Shown here: positions 1 to 12,500 of the stretch, in pieces
How positions within the stretch are numbered: position 1 is the first letter of the stretch
How the letters are laid out: every line of letters starts with the position of its first letter
Assembly: GCF_051020765.1 (NCBI RefSeq)
Contig: NC_134935.1
Span: 6,263,579-6,327,578 of the forward strand
Length of the DNA: 64,000 nt
Direction of reading: 5' to 3'
Origin: Lasioglossum baleicum
Taxonomy: Eukaryota > Arthropoda > Insecta > Hymenoptera > Halictidae
Position numbers and translations under genes: made by a program
The notes under the pieces: model-generated
Told to the model about the DNA's origin: nothing
Database searches by the model: none
What the model saw: only the letters and a program-made list of their open reading frames with translations

Positions 1-104
1 ATCAACAAAGGCGAGGAACAATAAAGCTTGACGTTGATAAGCGTCGTCTGTGGTTGGCGAAGCAGGCGAAGAAGGGAGCTGGGATCGTTCTCTGGCGCAG
101 CGGG

Positions 105-112
105 TGACGTCA
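105..112. promoter_or_regulatory. CRE palindrome TGACGTCA
   Basis: A perfect 8-base cAMP-response-element palindrome lies about 750 bases upstream of the first-exon-a ATG. CREB/ATF-type bZIP factors bind this sequence. Binding here is inferred only. Confidence 0.45.
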
Positions 113-533
113 GTTTTCGTCGTAAACGGATGGTATGCGTCTTTAAAGAGGGCAAGGGGAGATAGGTGCTCGCTGGGAATCGCCGGCTTGATAAGGAGAA
201 ACGATTTCGAGAGAACCGGGGTTCATGTTTGTGACGTTTCCGTGCTCGACGAGTAGCTTGAATGGGGAACGGATACAGGAGCCGAGTAATCAAGAATATT
301 GATCGTAACGCGTAAACGCGAGAGCCTGTTCTTTCACAGTACCCGTGGGAGATCGAAGTAGAGGAGCTCTCGATCGGATCTTGAAGAGAAACGATCGAGA
401 GGCTGGTGCGCGAAGTTGTGGTGGAGGGTTCTTTGTTCCGAAGAAGACATTCTTCGCGTCCAAGTGTTGAGGTGGTCACGAGTGATTGGTATTCGTGTGC
501 GGAGACTGATCCCAGACCTGCAATCACCGTCGG

Positions 534-541
534 TGACGTCA
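534..541. promoter_or_regulatory. CRE palindrome TGACGTCA
   Basis: This is the second perfect CRE palindrome in the same upstream region, about 325 bases before the ATG at 865. A third lies just upstream of first exon b (20100-20107). Confidence 0.5.
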
Positions 542-864
542 AGGTGTGTTCATCGCGAACGGCGCGAAACCGTTCTGAAAAGAACCGAACGGAAAGGAAC
601 GGTTCGGATCGCTTTGTGCGCTGGAAATATGACCGCTAAATATAGTCGGAAGAATTTCCGCGGCATCCACGCGGCCGGTTTTGCTCGATTTTCGTAGCCG
701 CGATTTATGCGAAACGAGTGCGGGCTCCCGGTCCGCGGACGTCGTCACCGAGCGAGGGTCGTGTTACCCGACTGTCTGTGAATCAGACCAGTGACTCGGC
801 AGCAGAGCGTCGCCCCAAAGATCATCGTGCTCCGTCGATCGACCGTGGTTCCCGAGACCGAACG

Positions 865-923
865 ATGCTCATCACCAAGTACACCACGATTCTGCTGCAG
901 TCCACCAACCAGCACATCATCAG
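865..923 (+). CDS. spri: sprint alternative first coding exon a
   Basis: The exon starts with ATG (A at -3) and reads MLITKYTTILLQSTNQHII, then two bases (AG) of a split codon before the donor CAG|GTAAGA at 924. Unspliced, the next codon would be TAA. Spliced to the acceptor at 54421-54422, the split codon becomes AGG (Arg), followed by SDVF. Phase 2 matches the two other candidate first exons and is the only phase that keeps the 54423 exon open. The N-terminus is short and fairly hydrophobic, with no recognised domain, as expected for isoform-specific leaders. The distance to the next coding exon is about 53.5 kb, so transcript evidence would be decisive. Sprint is a RIN-family Rab5 GEF acting in endocytosis and receptor signalling; this exon only sets the isoform N-terminus. 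Confidence 0.72.
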
Positions 924-1213
924 GTAAGATCAGAATCTTTTTGGACAGGAAAGAATCGTTTAATGAATTCACGATTTCGGACGCGTGCGCTGTACCTTCA
1001 CCCGGAGGAACAATTTTCAGCTTTTCGGAATGTAATGGTATACGATTCGACGAGAATATGATGAAACTTTAAATTCTAGTGAGAGGAATCCAAGCTTCAG
1101 TGTGCGGAGTTCACTCGTTTAAAAGTTGTACAGGTTTTGCAATCCAGACTCACCCTTTTGCAAAGGGTTCTAAATTGAATAATTGAACGACGGAATTTAT
1201 ACATTTCTGGCGG

Positions 1214-1294
1214 AAACGAGTAGGTGTAATGTAAAATGCTAGAAGCACTATTAGAATTTAACATTTTTTATTCTGCATGAAGATTCGCAGTTTA
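1214..1294 (+). mobile_element. hAT-type MITE fragment (TAGACTGCGG family)
   Basis: The fragment keeps the internal GAGTAGGTGTAAT motif and the right end (TTCTGCATGAAGATTCGCAG followed by TTTA). The left terminus is lost. Confidence 0.6.
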
Positions 1295-1310
1295 ATGATA
1301 CCGTAATAAA

Positions 1311-1495
1311 TAGACGCAGCGAATCTTTATGCAAAATAGCAATGTTGTACCTGAATTGCAAGAAATGAGTAAAATAGAAATGGATTTTCTCGGTTAATAT
1401 GTTTGATAGGTCGAAAATAATATGATAGTATTTTGAAATTCTTCTAATATTTGTACTGTCTTAAATTGCACCAATTCATTTTCGTCATAAGTAAT
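1311..1495 (-). mobile_element. hAT-type MITE, decayed copy (TAGACTGCGG family)
   Basis: It begins TAGACGCAGCGAATC, followed by TTTATGCAAAAT, and continues through the family interior to ATTCATTTTCGTCATAAGTA. The far terminus is degraded. It lies 16 bases after another fragment of the same family. Confidence 0.65.
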
Positions 1496-2757
1496 AAAAA
1501 TAACCGACAACTTGCCCGCGGAGAGTTGTTAATTCAGCGTTGTTAAATATTAAGCCGTTCGCGTCGTTTCCAATGGAACTCCAAGACTGGGAGACAAAGA
1601 CATAAACTAGCACTACTATCGCGCATTCAGATAAACCGGAGAGTTAATTGGCATAATTAATTGCGCACTATCATCCCCGGCTGTGCGAGACCGTTATGCG
1701 ACCGTGAATTCATCTCGCTCCCATTGCCTAGAGACCGACACGGCGTCGATTGACAATTACCAGTTCATAATTAATACGGACGTCTAAGAGAAGAGGGGCC
1801 GTGCGAACGGTAATTGGGGCTGGATTTAATTTTCACCGATTAATTTCAGAGATAATCGAGTTCGTAGGGTGTGGCTGTGGGGGGGTGAGAGGGGTTGAGT
1901 CAATGAAAAGACCGGGAGTCGTCGATTCTTCATCTGGTGGCGTCGAGTTTCTTCGGGGATTTCGCATTCAGAAATCGTTCGTTGCATATTTAAGCCACCG
2001 AATCTGGGGTTCGACGAATTGGGGGATGACGGGGTGGGAGGCGGATTATTAAATCCGACGCGCGGCACGGCGCAATCTCGTGCTAGGAACGATGAAGAGA
2101 GAGACAGAGAGAGAGAGGTAGACGTCTCGAGACTCGAGACCACGTGCTGCTCGTGACCACGAATAAATTCGGCCGGTTTTATTCCGGCGTTCTCTGTTTT
2201 GCTGGCTATTTTCTACGGCGCGGATGCACCCGTCGATCGAAAAACACGGTCCAAGCAGTTTAGGAAGAATAGAACGGTACATCAGTCGCTGCCCGAGCCT
2301 GAAGAAGGGACCGGGGAATTTAATGGTGACCGAAATAGACGAAGCGCTCTTCAACAGCCGTACGTTCAACCTTGGCAGTGTGTTTGTCTCTTGAACATCT
2401 ATTGTGCGGAACGTACAACTCCAGTCACAGCGGCTGCTCGAATAATTGGTGCTATCGAATCATTCAACTCCTCTTTTTTGTGTTGCAGTAGTTTTTACGG
2501 TTTTAAGGAGGTCTTTTAGTTTGTTCTCTTCTAGAGTTTATTTTCCTTAAGGACAACAAGATCGAATAGATTTGTTGTAGTTCTAGATGAGCACCACTCT
2601 ACCCCTCTACTGTCTCCCCACTCTACCTTCTCCTTCTGCTACGCTATTGGTGGTGCCGCAGAAGTCCGTGCAGTTACCCTAAATAGAAACTTTCTTCTTG
2701 AACTAGTAATCTTGAGAAATTAAGTGTTTTAAATTTAAACTGTTTGAAATTTCTCCT

Positions 2758-2794
2758 GCTCATTTTTGTCATAAATGCATCAAATCCGCAGTCA
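2758..2794 (-). mobile_element. hAT-type MITE end fragment
   Basis: Only the terminal region remains: CATTTTTGTCATAAATGCAT followed by CAAATCCGCAGTCA. Confidence 0.6.
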
Positions 2795-4175
2795 TGATAA
2801 ATTAGGAATAATATTCAAATAAAGTACAGTCACCCATTACCCTACGTAATTTCCGCAGAAAAACAAGAACGAAAGGATCAGGCGGCGCACAATAAAGTAG
2901 CGAGTGGATTGGCGGGATTCCCGACACAATGAAACGATAAAAGCCTCGTAAACCTGCGCGTCCGCAGAAAACGCGCGAGGCATTGGCGCAATACCATCAA
3001 CCACACACGGCAAGTGTATACCAAGCGTAGTTGCAAACGTTATTTTCGTCCGTCGTAAGATTTGAGTCCTCGGGAACGGGCTTTTCTCCATTTTAGGTGG
3101 TCCCGAGGCCGTGTCACCCGGTTTCCAATCGAATCCTCGGAACGGAGCCGTGAACTTCTCCGTTCAATATCATCGCGACACTTTCGGATTCAATTTAAAT
3201 TCAAGCCGGTCAATTCGGTGCCGGCTTAGTATTGGCGCGTTTACGCACGTAGCCACGCAAGCACTTCGTGAATACTCGTGCGAATATATTATCGGCTATC
3301 TGCGGGCAGCATCTCTGCGCGCGAACTGGCAAACGAGTTTTCGTATCGAGCACCGTGACACACGGTGTTAAGAGATATACCCGCGATATCTCGAGGTTCG
3401 GAGAAAGTCGTAAAAAGACAAAGAAAGTGGGTTACGACGTTCACGCTCGCTTTTACAATGGGAGGCACCCGGGGGCTGTTGCTTTTAATAACTCCGAGCG
3501 ACAATACCGCGCTACCGAGTCGCGGCGGCGCTGAAAGGGGATTCGAGAGGACACTCGAGCCAACAGGAAGCTGCGGGGGTCTGTCATTAATTGATCAAAG
3601 TGGTCCTCGTAACTTCGCGCCCAGCGTAAAACGTTCTTTTTTTCGGAAATTCTATGGAGTGTTAATGAACACCGACACTCGAGGCAGTGTCGGGATCTCT
3701 CGGTTCGCTTAATGAAATGCAAGATGCGAAACAAATTTATATTTCTACGGGCGGACGTCAAGAGGCCTCAAGATAGAAAATAAAATAAAAACAACAGTTT
3801 ATCGATACTTGGAGAATTTTATGCGTCGTTTAGCCGTTGTGCCTGATGTTTATGTGCTTAGGAACGAGGCTGCGGATCTGCGAACACCATGTAAACCAAA
3901 GATTTTTTTATTTAACACTGATCGTACCGCGACCAGTCGAATGACCACTTTCATAGGAAATTATTTAGATATAATAGAATTATTTAGAAAAGAAATTATT
4001 CAATAAATTTCTTTACTCGAGCACGTATTATTATAAAAATTGTGAACAATCTGAATAAATTCAGTCTTGTCATTTTTATAAAACGATGTATATAAACGAT
4101 ACATTTTGTAACCGGTACGGTTCATGTTAAGCCTGTATAAATAAGTAGATTAAAAAATGTCAAATATGTTATGAC

Positions 4176-4325
4176 TAGACAGCGGATCTTTATGCAAAAC
4201 AAAAACTTTCTACCTGATTTGCAACAAACTGGAGCGAAATAGAACAGCATTTTTTATTCTTCTAATGTTCTTACTGTTTTAAATTGCACCTACTCATTTT
4301 TGTCATAAATGCATCAAACGTGCAA
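4176..4325 (-). mobile_element. hAT-type MITE, decayed copy
   Basis: It starts TAGACAGCGGATCTTTATGC and runs to CATAAATGCATCAAACGTGC. The right terminus is degraded and no target duplication was found. Confidence 0.65.
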
Positions 4326-4984
4326 CAACGTCGCATAACCTGAATAGAAACGGCGGAGGTGACGACGCGACGTTACCTGACACTCAAGAGCGAACGCTAA
4401 TTCGATCTCCGACGGTAGCAAGAACGTTTATGCCCACTATTCTGCAGAATTACAGTGATTACGTGTCCGTGTCAAGAGTACCGAAGTAAGAAGCAATAAA
4501 ATCAACGACCGGAGGACATAAAATCGGGGAATCTCGATTGCATCCTTCGTCAAGCGTCCGAACATAATCCAATCACTCCCGAGGCTCGTCGGGGAGAGAG
4601 CACTCGAGAGCCGATGGTGTTTCCGAAGAAAAGCTGGTCCACGTCGAGCGGAACAGCTCTCGAGGCGGCGCAAACAGTTCGATCGGTGTGTTCGCGAGGC
4701 CGCAAACGGTGAGGAACGGTCGTTTGTCAGTAGCAAATAGAACAGTTGATCTCATCGAGGGCCTAACGAGGGCTCGTTATGGCAGTGCACCGGCTAGTAT
4801 ATGAACGGTCCAGGGTGTCGCGAGCGCGTCGATCTTTCGGGGTTGCATGCAACGTTTCCGATCCTGGATCGCCTAATTAAAAGGAACGTTAGCCCCTGCT
4901 AGAGCCGGGTCTCCCAAGGAAAACCAATAAAGGACCATGGGTTCAATCTTTTTCTTTTTTGCACCGTTTCCTTTTTTTCTTTGC

Positions 4985-4989
4985 TCTCG

Positions 4990-5048
<59 letters not shown>
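4985..5048 (+). repeat. (TC)n microsatellite
   Basis: About 60 bases of almost uninterrupted TC dinucleotides follow a T-rich run. Overlapping Ser-Leu or Arg-Glu frames on both strands are artefacts of the dinucleotide repeat. Confidence 0.95.
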
Positions 5049-5804
5049 GCGGTTTGCTCCCCTGGGAGCACGCGATCGATGCGAGCGCCGCCGGATGTCC
5101 GACATCCGGGGACAATTTATACCGCCGATAAATTCCTTTTCTCTTTCATTAGTGGCCTCGTCCCTGCAGCCACCGCGGAACACGAGAGATTTACAGCGAC
5201 CTTTGCGCGTCTCGCTATTCCTATAACACCGACGGAATTGATTCCCAATGTCCAGAATCACTGGAAACGAATGGCACAGTTCTTGAACAACTCGACCGGC
5301 ATACGCGAACAGGCGAGTCTGGAATTGCTCGCGGATATAATGACGAAATACGTAAGGGATTGTCGTAAGGGTTGGGACACGTTTTGTTTTTAGGTATAAC
5401 TGCGGAATTTTTTCATACACAGAAATTTTTATTTTTTATCTTCAGCATTTCAGATCTCAAGCGAGATCTATTTCCGCTGCACTGAAGTAAATTACAGTAT
5501 ATACGTATTCATACATATTTAGTTTACGTTAAATCAAATTAAATTTGTAGTTTACAGATTTTTATGAAATTAAAAATCAGAAGACAAGCTTTAATATTTT
5601 ATTTTAAACTTTGTTTTGTCCGCCACTGCAAATCGGTACAACAAGTAACAATGTACATATTGGGTACAGGTGTGCGAGAACCCGAAAATGTCGATTCGGG
5701 TCGAGACGAGAATTTGTTTCGAGATCGAGACAAAGAAAATATAGGTAACTGATAAACTCATTTCTTTTAAATTTTCACTTAGACCACTTTCATGATTACG
5801 GGCA

Positions 5805-6230
5805 CATATCGTTGCTCCAGAAGTATAATGACGCAACTGTAAAGTTTTGTGAAATTGACTGTGTTGGCGGGCTCAAAAATACATTTACTAGATGTTTGTA
5901 AATCGACATAATTGCACTTACAAAACATTTACTTGTTTTCCTTACTCCTATAACGACAGAAGTGTAAAATTTGTGATGCATTTTCAGAAGAACAATGACG
6001 TATTTACATGGTACTGGTTACTGTGAGGCTGGTATTTATTATTTTATAAATTGAAATAACTTAAAAGTTGCAATAATAACCCACAATGTCTATAAACTAC
6101 TCTCATAGAAGATTTAAACCGAATCTATAGCCGATTCTATTAAGACAAATTCGAATTATTTTTCTTTTGCTTGTCCTGTAAAATTTCAATTTTTGCAGTT
6201 GTGTCATCATACTTCCGGAGCAGCGATATG
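5805..6230. mobile_element. TIR element with long inverted arms, class unresolved
   Basis: The left arm begins CATATCGTTGCTCC(A/G)GAAG at 5805. The right arm, ending at 6230, is its reverse complement over about 48 bases. A related internal segment occurs near 5955-6000. The target duplication is unclear and no coding capacity is visible. Confidence 0.6.
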
Positions 6231-7028
6231 ACAATTTCAAATAACATCTAGCCAAATAGAATATTAGCTTAACGATTATCTCCCAAATGATTTATTTCGA
6301 TAATTCCCAAGCCTGGGAGGTAATAGATAGCATCCGGTCGAACAATCTCAATTTCCCCGGGTTGTCTGGTCCGTTAATACGGGTGCGGATCCAGATCCAG
6401 GAACAAAAGGAGAGTGGAGCGTCCGATTGTTCATCAACGACGATGCTGGTCGGCCCGCAATGACATAACCGTCCGCGGTCGAAGTTAAATCAACGGAAGG
6501 GATCCTAGCGGTGGAGAGGAGGCCGGCGGTAGATTCTTTTTAAAGGCCCCAGCACGGTTTCAGGCCCGATCTCCACAACCTGTTCCCAACCGGGTAAGAG
6601 AGGACAAAAAAAAGGGGAGACAGGCCCGAGTAGATACTTTTCTTCGAGTGGCCGAGGGCCTCCTCTTCCTTTTACGACGGCAGTACATTCGCAACGACAC
6701 GCGGCCCTCATTAGCATATTCTTCATTTTCGACCGACTTCTCTTTCCTATTCGTGTGCCAGCCCGTAGGTGGATCTAGTGATCTTATTTCGGACGAAGAG
6801 CTCTTTTAAGTCTTTTGTGCTACCTCGTGTTACGCGTATTCTTCCGATCGGTGGTCTTTCTTCAGCGGAAAACGTCCCGTGAGATCGGTTCCGAGTGTTG
6901 GGAACCGGTCCGTCGTTCAACTCAATTTAGAATCCCTTTCAGAGCACGCGAACAAGTTGTAATGTTCCTTCGCTGTTTGTGGGACTTTTTACGCTCACGG
7001 TTTCGTTATACGCGCGAAATCACCGTTG
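6231..7028. other. Intron stretch, no gene seen
   Basis: This is unassigned sequence, GC-richer at 6480-6720. No coding signal was convincing and no known repeat was recognised. Confidence 0.4.
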
Positions 7029-7383
7029 AAAAAAAACTTTTTAAAGAAAAATTAAACCGACTTCGAAAAAACGCACTAAAAAGAATGAAATAATTTCCAT
7101 TTAATTTATGCGAATACACACAAACTTAAATACAATACAATCTTTTCGGAGGCGGCGCAAAATTGAAGATTTTCGACACTGGAAATTACGAAAATCCTTA
7201 AATTCTTCTAAATACTAATATATTTATATTTATTTAAATAATATATTTGCGCCGCCTCCGAAAAGATTGTATTGTATTTAAGTTTGTGTGTATTCACATA
7301 AATTAAATGGAAATTATTTCATTGTTTGTAGTGCGTTTTTTCGAAGTCGGTTTAATTTTTAAAAAAAAATTTTTTTTATTTCA
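7029..7383. mobile_element. Foldback element with roughly 130-bp arms
   Basis: Two near-perfect inverted arms (7029-7161 and 7256-7383) enclose an AT-rich loop of about 94 bases. The inner arm ends read TTTGCGCCGCCTCCGAAAAG on the right and its complement on the left. The outer ends carry a TTTTTTCGAAGTCGGTTTAA motif. Confidence 0.75.
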
Positions 7384-7760
7384 CACTTTTTTATCTCTGT
7401 CAGCCGTTACATTCCAAATCGTAATTTATAAATATCTGAAAGCGGCAATCGATAACGGGGTAACGACGTCGCGTCGTTACTGTTCCCAATGTCTAACATT
7501 CAGCGGAGTTCACGACGGTATCACCACCCTACATTTTCGCAAATAAAATCGTAATTAATAAAGAAATGTAAAATTTTTTTGCACGTGACCATCCCGGGAA
7601 CATACTCTACAAGATGCAAAAGGTTTCGTTCCGATTGGTCCATCCATCTCGACGTAATCGGTGAACATACATAGAAAAAAAAAAGCGAAAAAAAAGGCAC
7701 ATACAGATCGAATTGAGTAACCTCCTCCTTTTTCGAAGTCGGTTAAAAATGTGTGAACAC
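7384..7760 (-). repeat. Dispersed insect-type repeat with CGACTTCGAAAAAGGAGGAG end
   Basis: Adjacent to the foldback, this block ends with a third copy of the TTTTTCGAAGTCGGTT motif near 7731-7747. It contains phrases such as CCGATTGGTCCATCCATCTC and ATCGGTGAACATACATAG. From memory these resemble a repeat widespread in insect genomes, but I cannot assign the class. Confidence 0.45.
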
Positions 7761-9462
7761 AATTATAAATTCTATTTTTCTGATCATTATCTCGGTCGCT
7801 TTCGATCCAAAACAAATAAAAATCTTACTAAACTCTATGGAATTTTATATTCCAGCATTCTTTGAACATTTACACAAGTCATAAATGCATAAAGATCCGC
7901 AATCTGATTATTACAGAATCGTTACGAATACTTTTTGGACTCGCTGTACATACGTGTCGAGCACCAAATCTCGGTACAACTTTTTGTCTAACGTCGCCGG
8001 CTTCTGCAATCCATGTGTCTGCCACTAAAGAAGGTGGAGAAGAGAAGAAACAGGGTGAAAACGGACCCTCGCCGCTTCCGCCGATCCAGAAACGAGCGCC
8101 GGGAACTTTTATATCGTCACAAATTGCTCGAGGCCAGTCGCGGACGGCCACAGCCGTATATCGCCGTCGATGGTTACTTTTTAATTAAAAGTTTAACCGT
8201 TCATCGTCTGGCTGCATCGGAATCGATCGCATAGATTCTTCCATGATCAAACATTTAGGTATAGAACCCCGAAGGGTGGTTCGAAATTCAGAGCAGGATT
8301 TCACAGATCAGTAACCTTTCGTTACTTAACAAGTAATATATACAATAACTACCATAATTCTTACAAATTGGAATTTTACCTTAAAGCAGCGATTTATATT
8401 TTATAATTATCGACGACTTACGAGATAATGAAAACAAGTGAAAACACCAAGTGGATAGAAGTATGTTTGGTTCTCCATTTTTGTGATTAATTTGTTGGAT
8501 CTTCATTGCTGTTTGTTACAGCTCGTAGCCTTTTTGTTTCTTCATCATGCAAATCATTGAAAGAGGTTTCATTTTCCATAAGTGTGCATAACGTACCAAT
8601 TACAGTTGTTGATTCTATTCTTTATTGATCGTTCCACTGGATATTCCGGATAATATTCTATCTTGATCGTTCCGCTGGAAATTACGAAAATATTCGTTCG
8701 AAGTATAAAACAGAAAACTCTCTTCCCTCTTCGCGAGTGATCGTTTATTTTGTTCGACCCTCGTTGCGCCCTCGCGTTACAAGAAAACCGAGCGATAAAG
8801 TGCCCGTTAAACACACGGCTCGGCATCGTTCCATGGGAAATCGTTCGCTCAACGATCGAGCACACAACCCCGAGATTATGCTCGTAAAAATCGTTTCTAT
8901 GGGAAAGCAGAGCAGAATGGGTGTGCGTGCAGGCGACACATCCGCTGGTCCTTCGTTTCCGGACGGTGTGTAGGGGTGGGTGGCGACTACGTCTCGAAAA
9001 CGGAGAACAAGTTCGTGAGCTCAGGTGTTCCGACGAAAATTTCGATGGAACTTCGTCAAACTTTCCACGGAGCTTTCTAAACGCTGGACCGGGGGGTGTC
9101 TGCCGGTTGGTTCATGCCAGGATGGTCTGTATATTTTGCGGATTATGGTGGAGACGCCTAACCGAGCTGTATATTTTTTGTCGGGAAAGATAAAACTTCG
9201 GGCGTCCTGCGCCTCGGGGAAAAGCCGGGTTCAAGAGGTTAGGATAAAGGATGTTTTCTTGGGGATGTCCTTCTGGTCACTGCAATTTTCTCGGGAAATG
9301 CTGGCAGTCCGCCGACTGTTTTCAAGAATTGTATTGTTAATAGCGGAAATGTCTGAAAAATGTGGAGTCTCCGTTCCAAGATATACGAAATAATTTTTGT
9401 ATATAATACAAATACGTATATAATAATGTATCTTCTTGTACACGTCTGTGTCTATAAAATAA
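7761..9462. other. Intron stretch with a MITE end fragment
   Basis: A TAGACTGCGG-family end lies near 7875-7906 (CATAAATGCATAAAGATCCG followed by CAATCT). Its upstream part resembles 50740-50825, so both belong to one sub-family. The remainder is unassigned and has no supported gene. Confidence 0.45.
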
Positions 9463-9545
9463 GGTCGTTCCGAAAGCCAATTTTTGTACCATTTAGAATA
9501 AGTTTTATCATATTTTGTTCTATGATCTCTTACGAATTTCTGTTT
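9463..9545. mobile_element. Mariner-like element fragment (GGTCGTTC end)
   Basis: It starts GGTCGTTCCGAAAGCCAATT. Its interior matches, in reverse complement, the element at 56201-56346 (shared AGAATAAGTTTTAT and TTTTGTTCTATGAT). The other terminus is missing. Confidence 0.6.
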
Positions 9546-12500
9546 CTTATTAGCAAACAATTGAGTTATGTCTTTACAATTTTATATTTTGGCCGCAGTC
9601 TGGTAATTATTTATTATGGAAATATTTATTTTATCACTACCGAGCTCTTAATGCGAATAATATTCCTTCACAATAATAAGATCTTTATTGAGGTTTCATT
9701 CAATTTTATATGTGGAATATTTTTATTTTGCATTTAAATTCGCAGTCTAATAATCGGAAACGAAACTTGAACTCTCGTGTAAGAACACTTCGAACTTCCG
9801 AAGAAGTCCGGAAAAACCCTAATTCACCCCCGAACAATCATTCCTCCTCGAACACAAATAAAATCACTGAAATACTGTTTGAGGACGTGGCAATAGTTTG
9901 GAAGCTTGATTTCCTACTTTTCAGTTCAACAGAATGGCGTCAAGGACGTTAGGTTTAGGGGTGAGATGCGTCAGGTTCTTCCGAGTATACTGAACAGTTC
10001 CGGGCCACAGTTGTCAGGTTTCAGCTGGAAGTTTAGGAACCCATAGTGGAGGTGGACACTCGGTTTTTCCAGTCGCGACTTTTCCAACCCCGTTTTCCGC
10101 TCGGCGGATTGCGATTGTCCCCTCGGGGACGGCGGGAAGGGTTTCGGGGGAGAGAATTATAACGCGACGCGAGCCGGTTGCTGTAGAGTAATCGCCCCTG
10201 CAGCGTTTCACCCTCGCGAGACGCTCGAATATGCAAAATACTTCGCCGCCCGTAGTTTTCTAAACAATTTGGGAAATGCGCGCTTACAGCTTGGACACCG
10301 GCGCGGCGCGGCGGAACGAAACGGCGCTGTAATGAATTATGTCTTCTGCGGGGAATAATGGGACGGGCTCCGGAGGAACGGGTGTGCATAAACTGTACAG
10401 GGCGTTTCAGATATGTTGTACATATTTCCTTGAAAGAGCTAATCACAATTTTTCAAAATATTCTATTCTTACGATACAAACCTTTCTTTAAATCGAATTT
10501 TTATTAGTTTTACTTTTGATACGCACTGTAGAATAATGTAAACGCGCAAATCTGTGACGGTATTTTTATTAGAACGTTATTAGGGCACTTTAGTGTCAGA
10601 TGCCGAGGTAAGAGGAAATGTATCGAATCATTACCGTGATCACTCTATCGTGAAATGAAGGGGGATATAAAATAACGTGACATAAAATACGTGTATTTAT
10701 TTATAGCAAAAAATAGCAGTCCAAGAAAAATACACCAGATGTATCCAAGATATAAGATCAACTCTTACAGGTTCATTTAGTTGTCTACGCTTACGCGGCC
10801 GTTTTAGTTGTCTAATAATTATAATCAAAGTAAATTGATAGTTTCCAGCAAAGCGATCATACTAGGGGAAATTCGTAATTGTTGGATTAACAGAGACGAG
10901 ATTGCAAACAGCCGTCTCACGTTGCAGCGGTATGTTTCTTCCGCCGCATAAGGAGGTACGTTAATTACGTGCACCGTTACTGCGATTACAAGGTGCAAAT
11001 TGTTTTCAGTTTTCTTTTTTGGCTGCGGCCGGGTCGGGTCTCTTTTACTTCCTGTGGGAAGGGGCAGCAGAATATTTTCAGCCTCCTGCGCAATCGAATT
11101 CGCGTCGTTATTCATTAACAATAAAATGCAGCTTTCATTTTATTCTACTTTACAGCTTTGTATTTACGCAACGTGCATCGGGAATAAAGCTCTTTTCAGC
11201 TTATTACGAATTTCACAGTAATATTGTACAACAATATAACATTTTCAGCAGTACATACTTGCATTAAGAATGATTTATACAAAATATCTCACATTAGATT
11301 CTCATCCCGTACGTCCTTATAATTTCTTTTTAAATTCAGGATTCAATTCTCCCTTCAACCACAAGATTAGAATTTCTCCTTCGACGTGACCTTCATACCT
11401 CGATAAACACAAGCGAAACAGAGAAAAACTAATTATGTCCATTGTATCCTGCTACAACTTTCGTATCAACCATTTCTCACACATCAAATAGTTTACGCGC
11501 AATTTCGGTGGCACACTTAGCCGAATCGCCTTGCAGAAAGATCCGTTTCAATGGACCAATTTCAACCCTCGTCGTTCCATTTCTCTCCAGAATCTGTTCG
11601 AGTCCATCGAAGCGACGGAATCGAGAAAGTCGATGACGGAACGCAGTAACGAAGACATTCACCGTAACAAAAATCCGTCGGTCCCGATTTTCAATGCGGA
11701 CTGAGCGGCGGCCTTTCTGATTCAAAAAGCAATCAGAAAAGACCAAAGGTGGGGCGCCACCGTGTACGTGATGTGATTTCCGGAAACAGTATCCCGTTCC
11801 TTCTTCTTGCCGTTTCTTCTGCGAACCACGCGAGCTCGTGGCCAGAACATCTGCGGTTCTCGGAGTTTGACAGAGACGAAGCTCTAGATATGGCGGATAA
11901 CGTGGGGGGAGGGGGGTAGAAGCGGCAGACAACAAATCGTTTGGTAGATACGGAACGATATAAAGCAGCCAGACGAACTTGTACTAGCTGAAACTGCCAC
12001 TGCCAATTGTCACGGATACGGCGGTGAAGAATCGATTTGGTATTTGTCACGAGAACATGCCACGAGCTGTCCGATTGGCTTCCGATTGCGTGGATCCGGC
12101 CAATTCTTTCGGTTGGAACGATTTTTAACAGTAATGTTTAACAAGCATCTTTTTTGGTAAATGTTACGTTGAGGGGAGGCAATGACCTTGACACATGTTG
12201 TCACCCTTCTGAATTTTTAAGGAAAGTATTTGCTCATTTTAAAGTACATCTTTAAGATTCCATCCTCAGGGTTTATTAAGATATCCAATTTTACTTTTAG
12301 ATCAATTTTATCTCAATGTCAATCAATGCTGTTGTTGTGCATTCTTTTTGTACGAGTGAGAAGACAGCACGATAGTATTATGTTCGTTAAAAATGACTAT
12401 TCGACGATGTTAAGAACACCAGTAGAATGGAGATGACAATCTTCTGAACGAAGAATGTGGACAACCAAAAAATTCAATTTTTACTGTAACTACTAATTCA

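Larger units (their letters stand above)
1..864 (+). promoter_or_regulatory. spri: Promoter and 5' leader region of sprint first exon a
   Basis: This GC- and CpG-rich stretch precedes the ATG at 865. It holds two palindromic CRE-type sites (TGACGTCA at 105-112 and 534-541) and none of the TIR elements that fill the introns. In the frame of the 865 ATG the sequence is open back to about 718 without another ATG, so 865 is the natural start. The transcription start cannot be fixed from sequence, and I see no good TATA box near the exon. Calling the region a promoter is an inference from position, composition and the first-exon signature that follows. Confidence 0.55.
928..4980. other. Intron stretch with hAT-type element remnants
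   Basis: No gene is recognised. Decayed copies of the TAGACTGCGG element are visible at 1214-1294, 1311-1495, 2758-2794 and 4176-4325. A GA-rich tract lies at 2095-2119. Around 2591-2647 there is an inverted copy of a repeat also found at 24.1 and 28.8 kb. Open frames of 60-115 codons here show no recognisable family and sit in GC-rich patches where they arise by chance. Confidence 0.5.

Noticed and set aside
4873..5420. Overlapping frames rich in Arg-Glu or Ser-Leu around the TC repeat
   Set aside because: Their length comes from the dinucleotide tract, which stays open in several registers on both strands.
10600..10616. ATGCCGAG|GTAAGA as a fourth first exon of sprint
   Set aside because: The phase fits, but only two codons would be encoded and no promoter-like context is seen; chance match.
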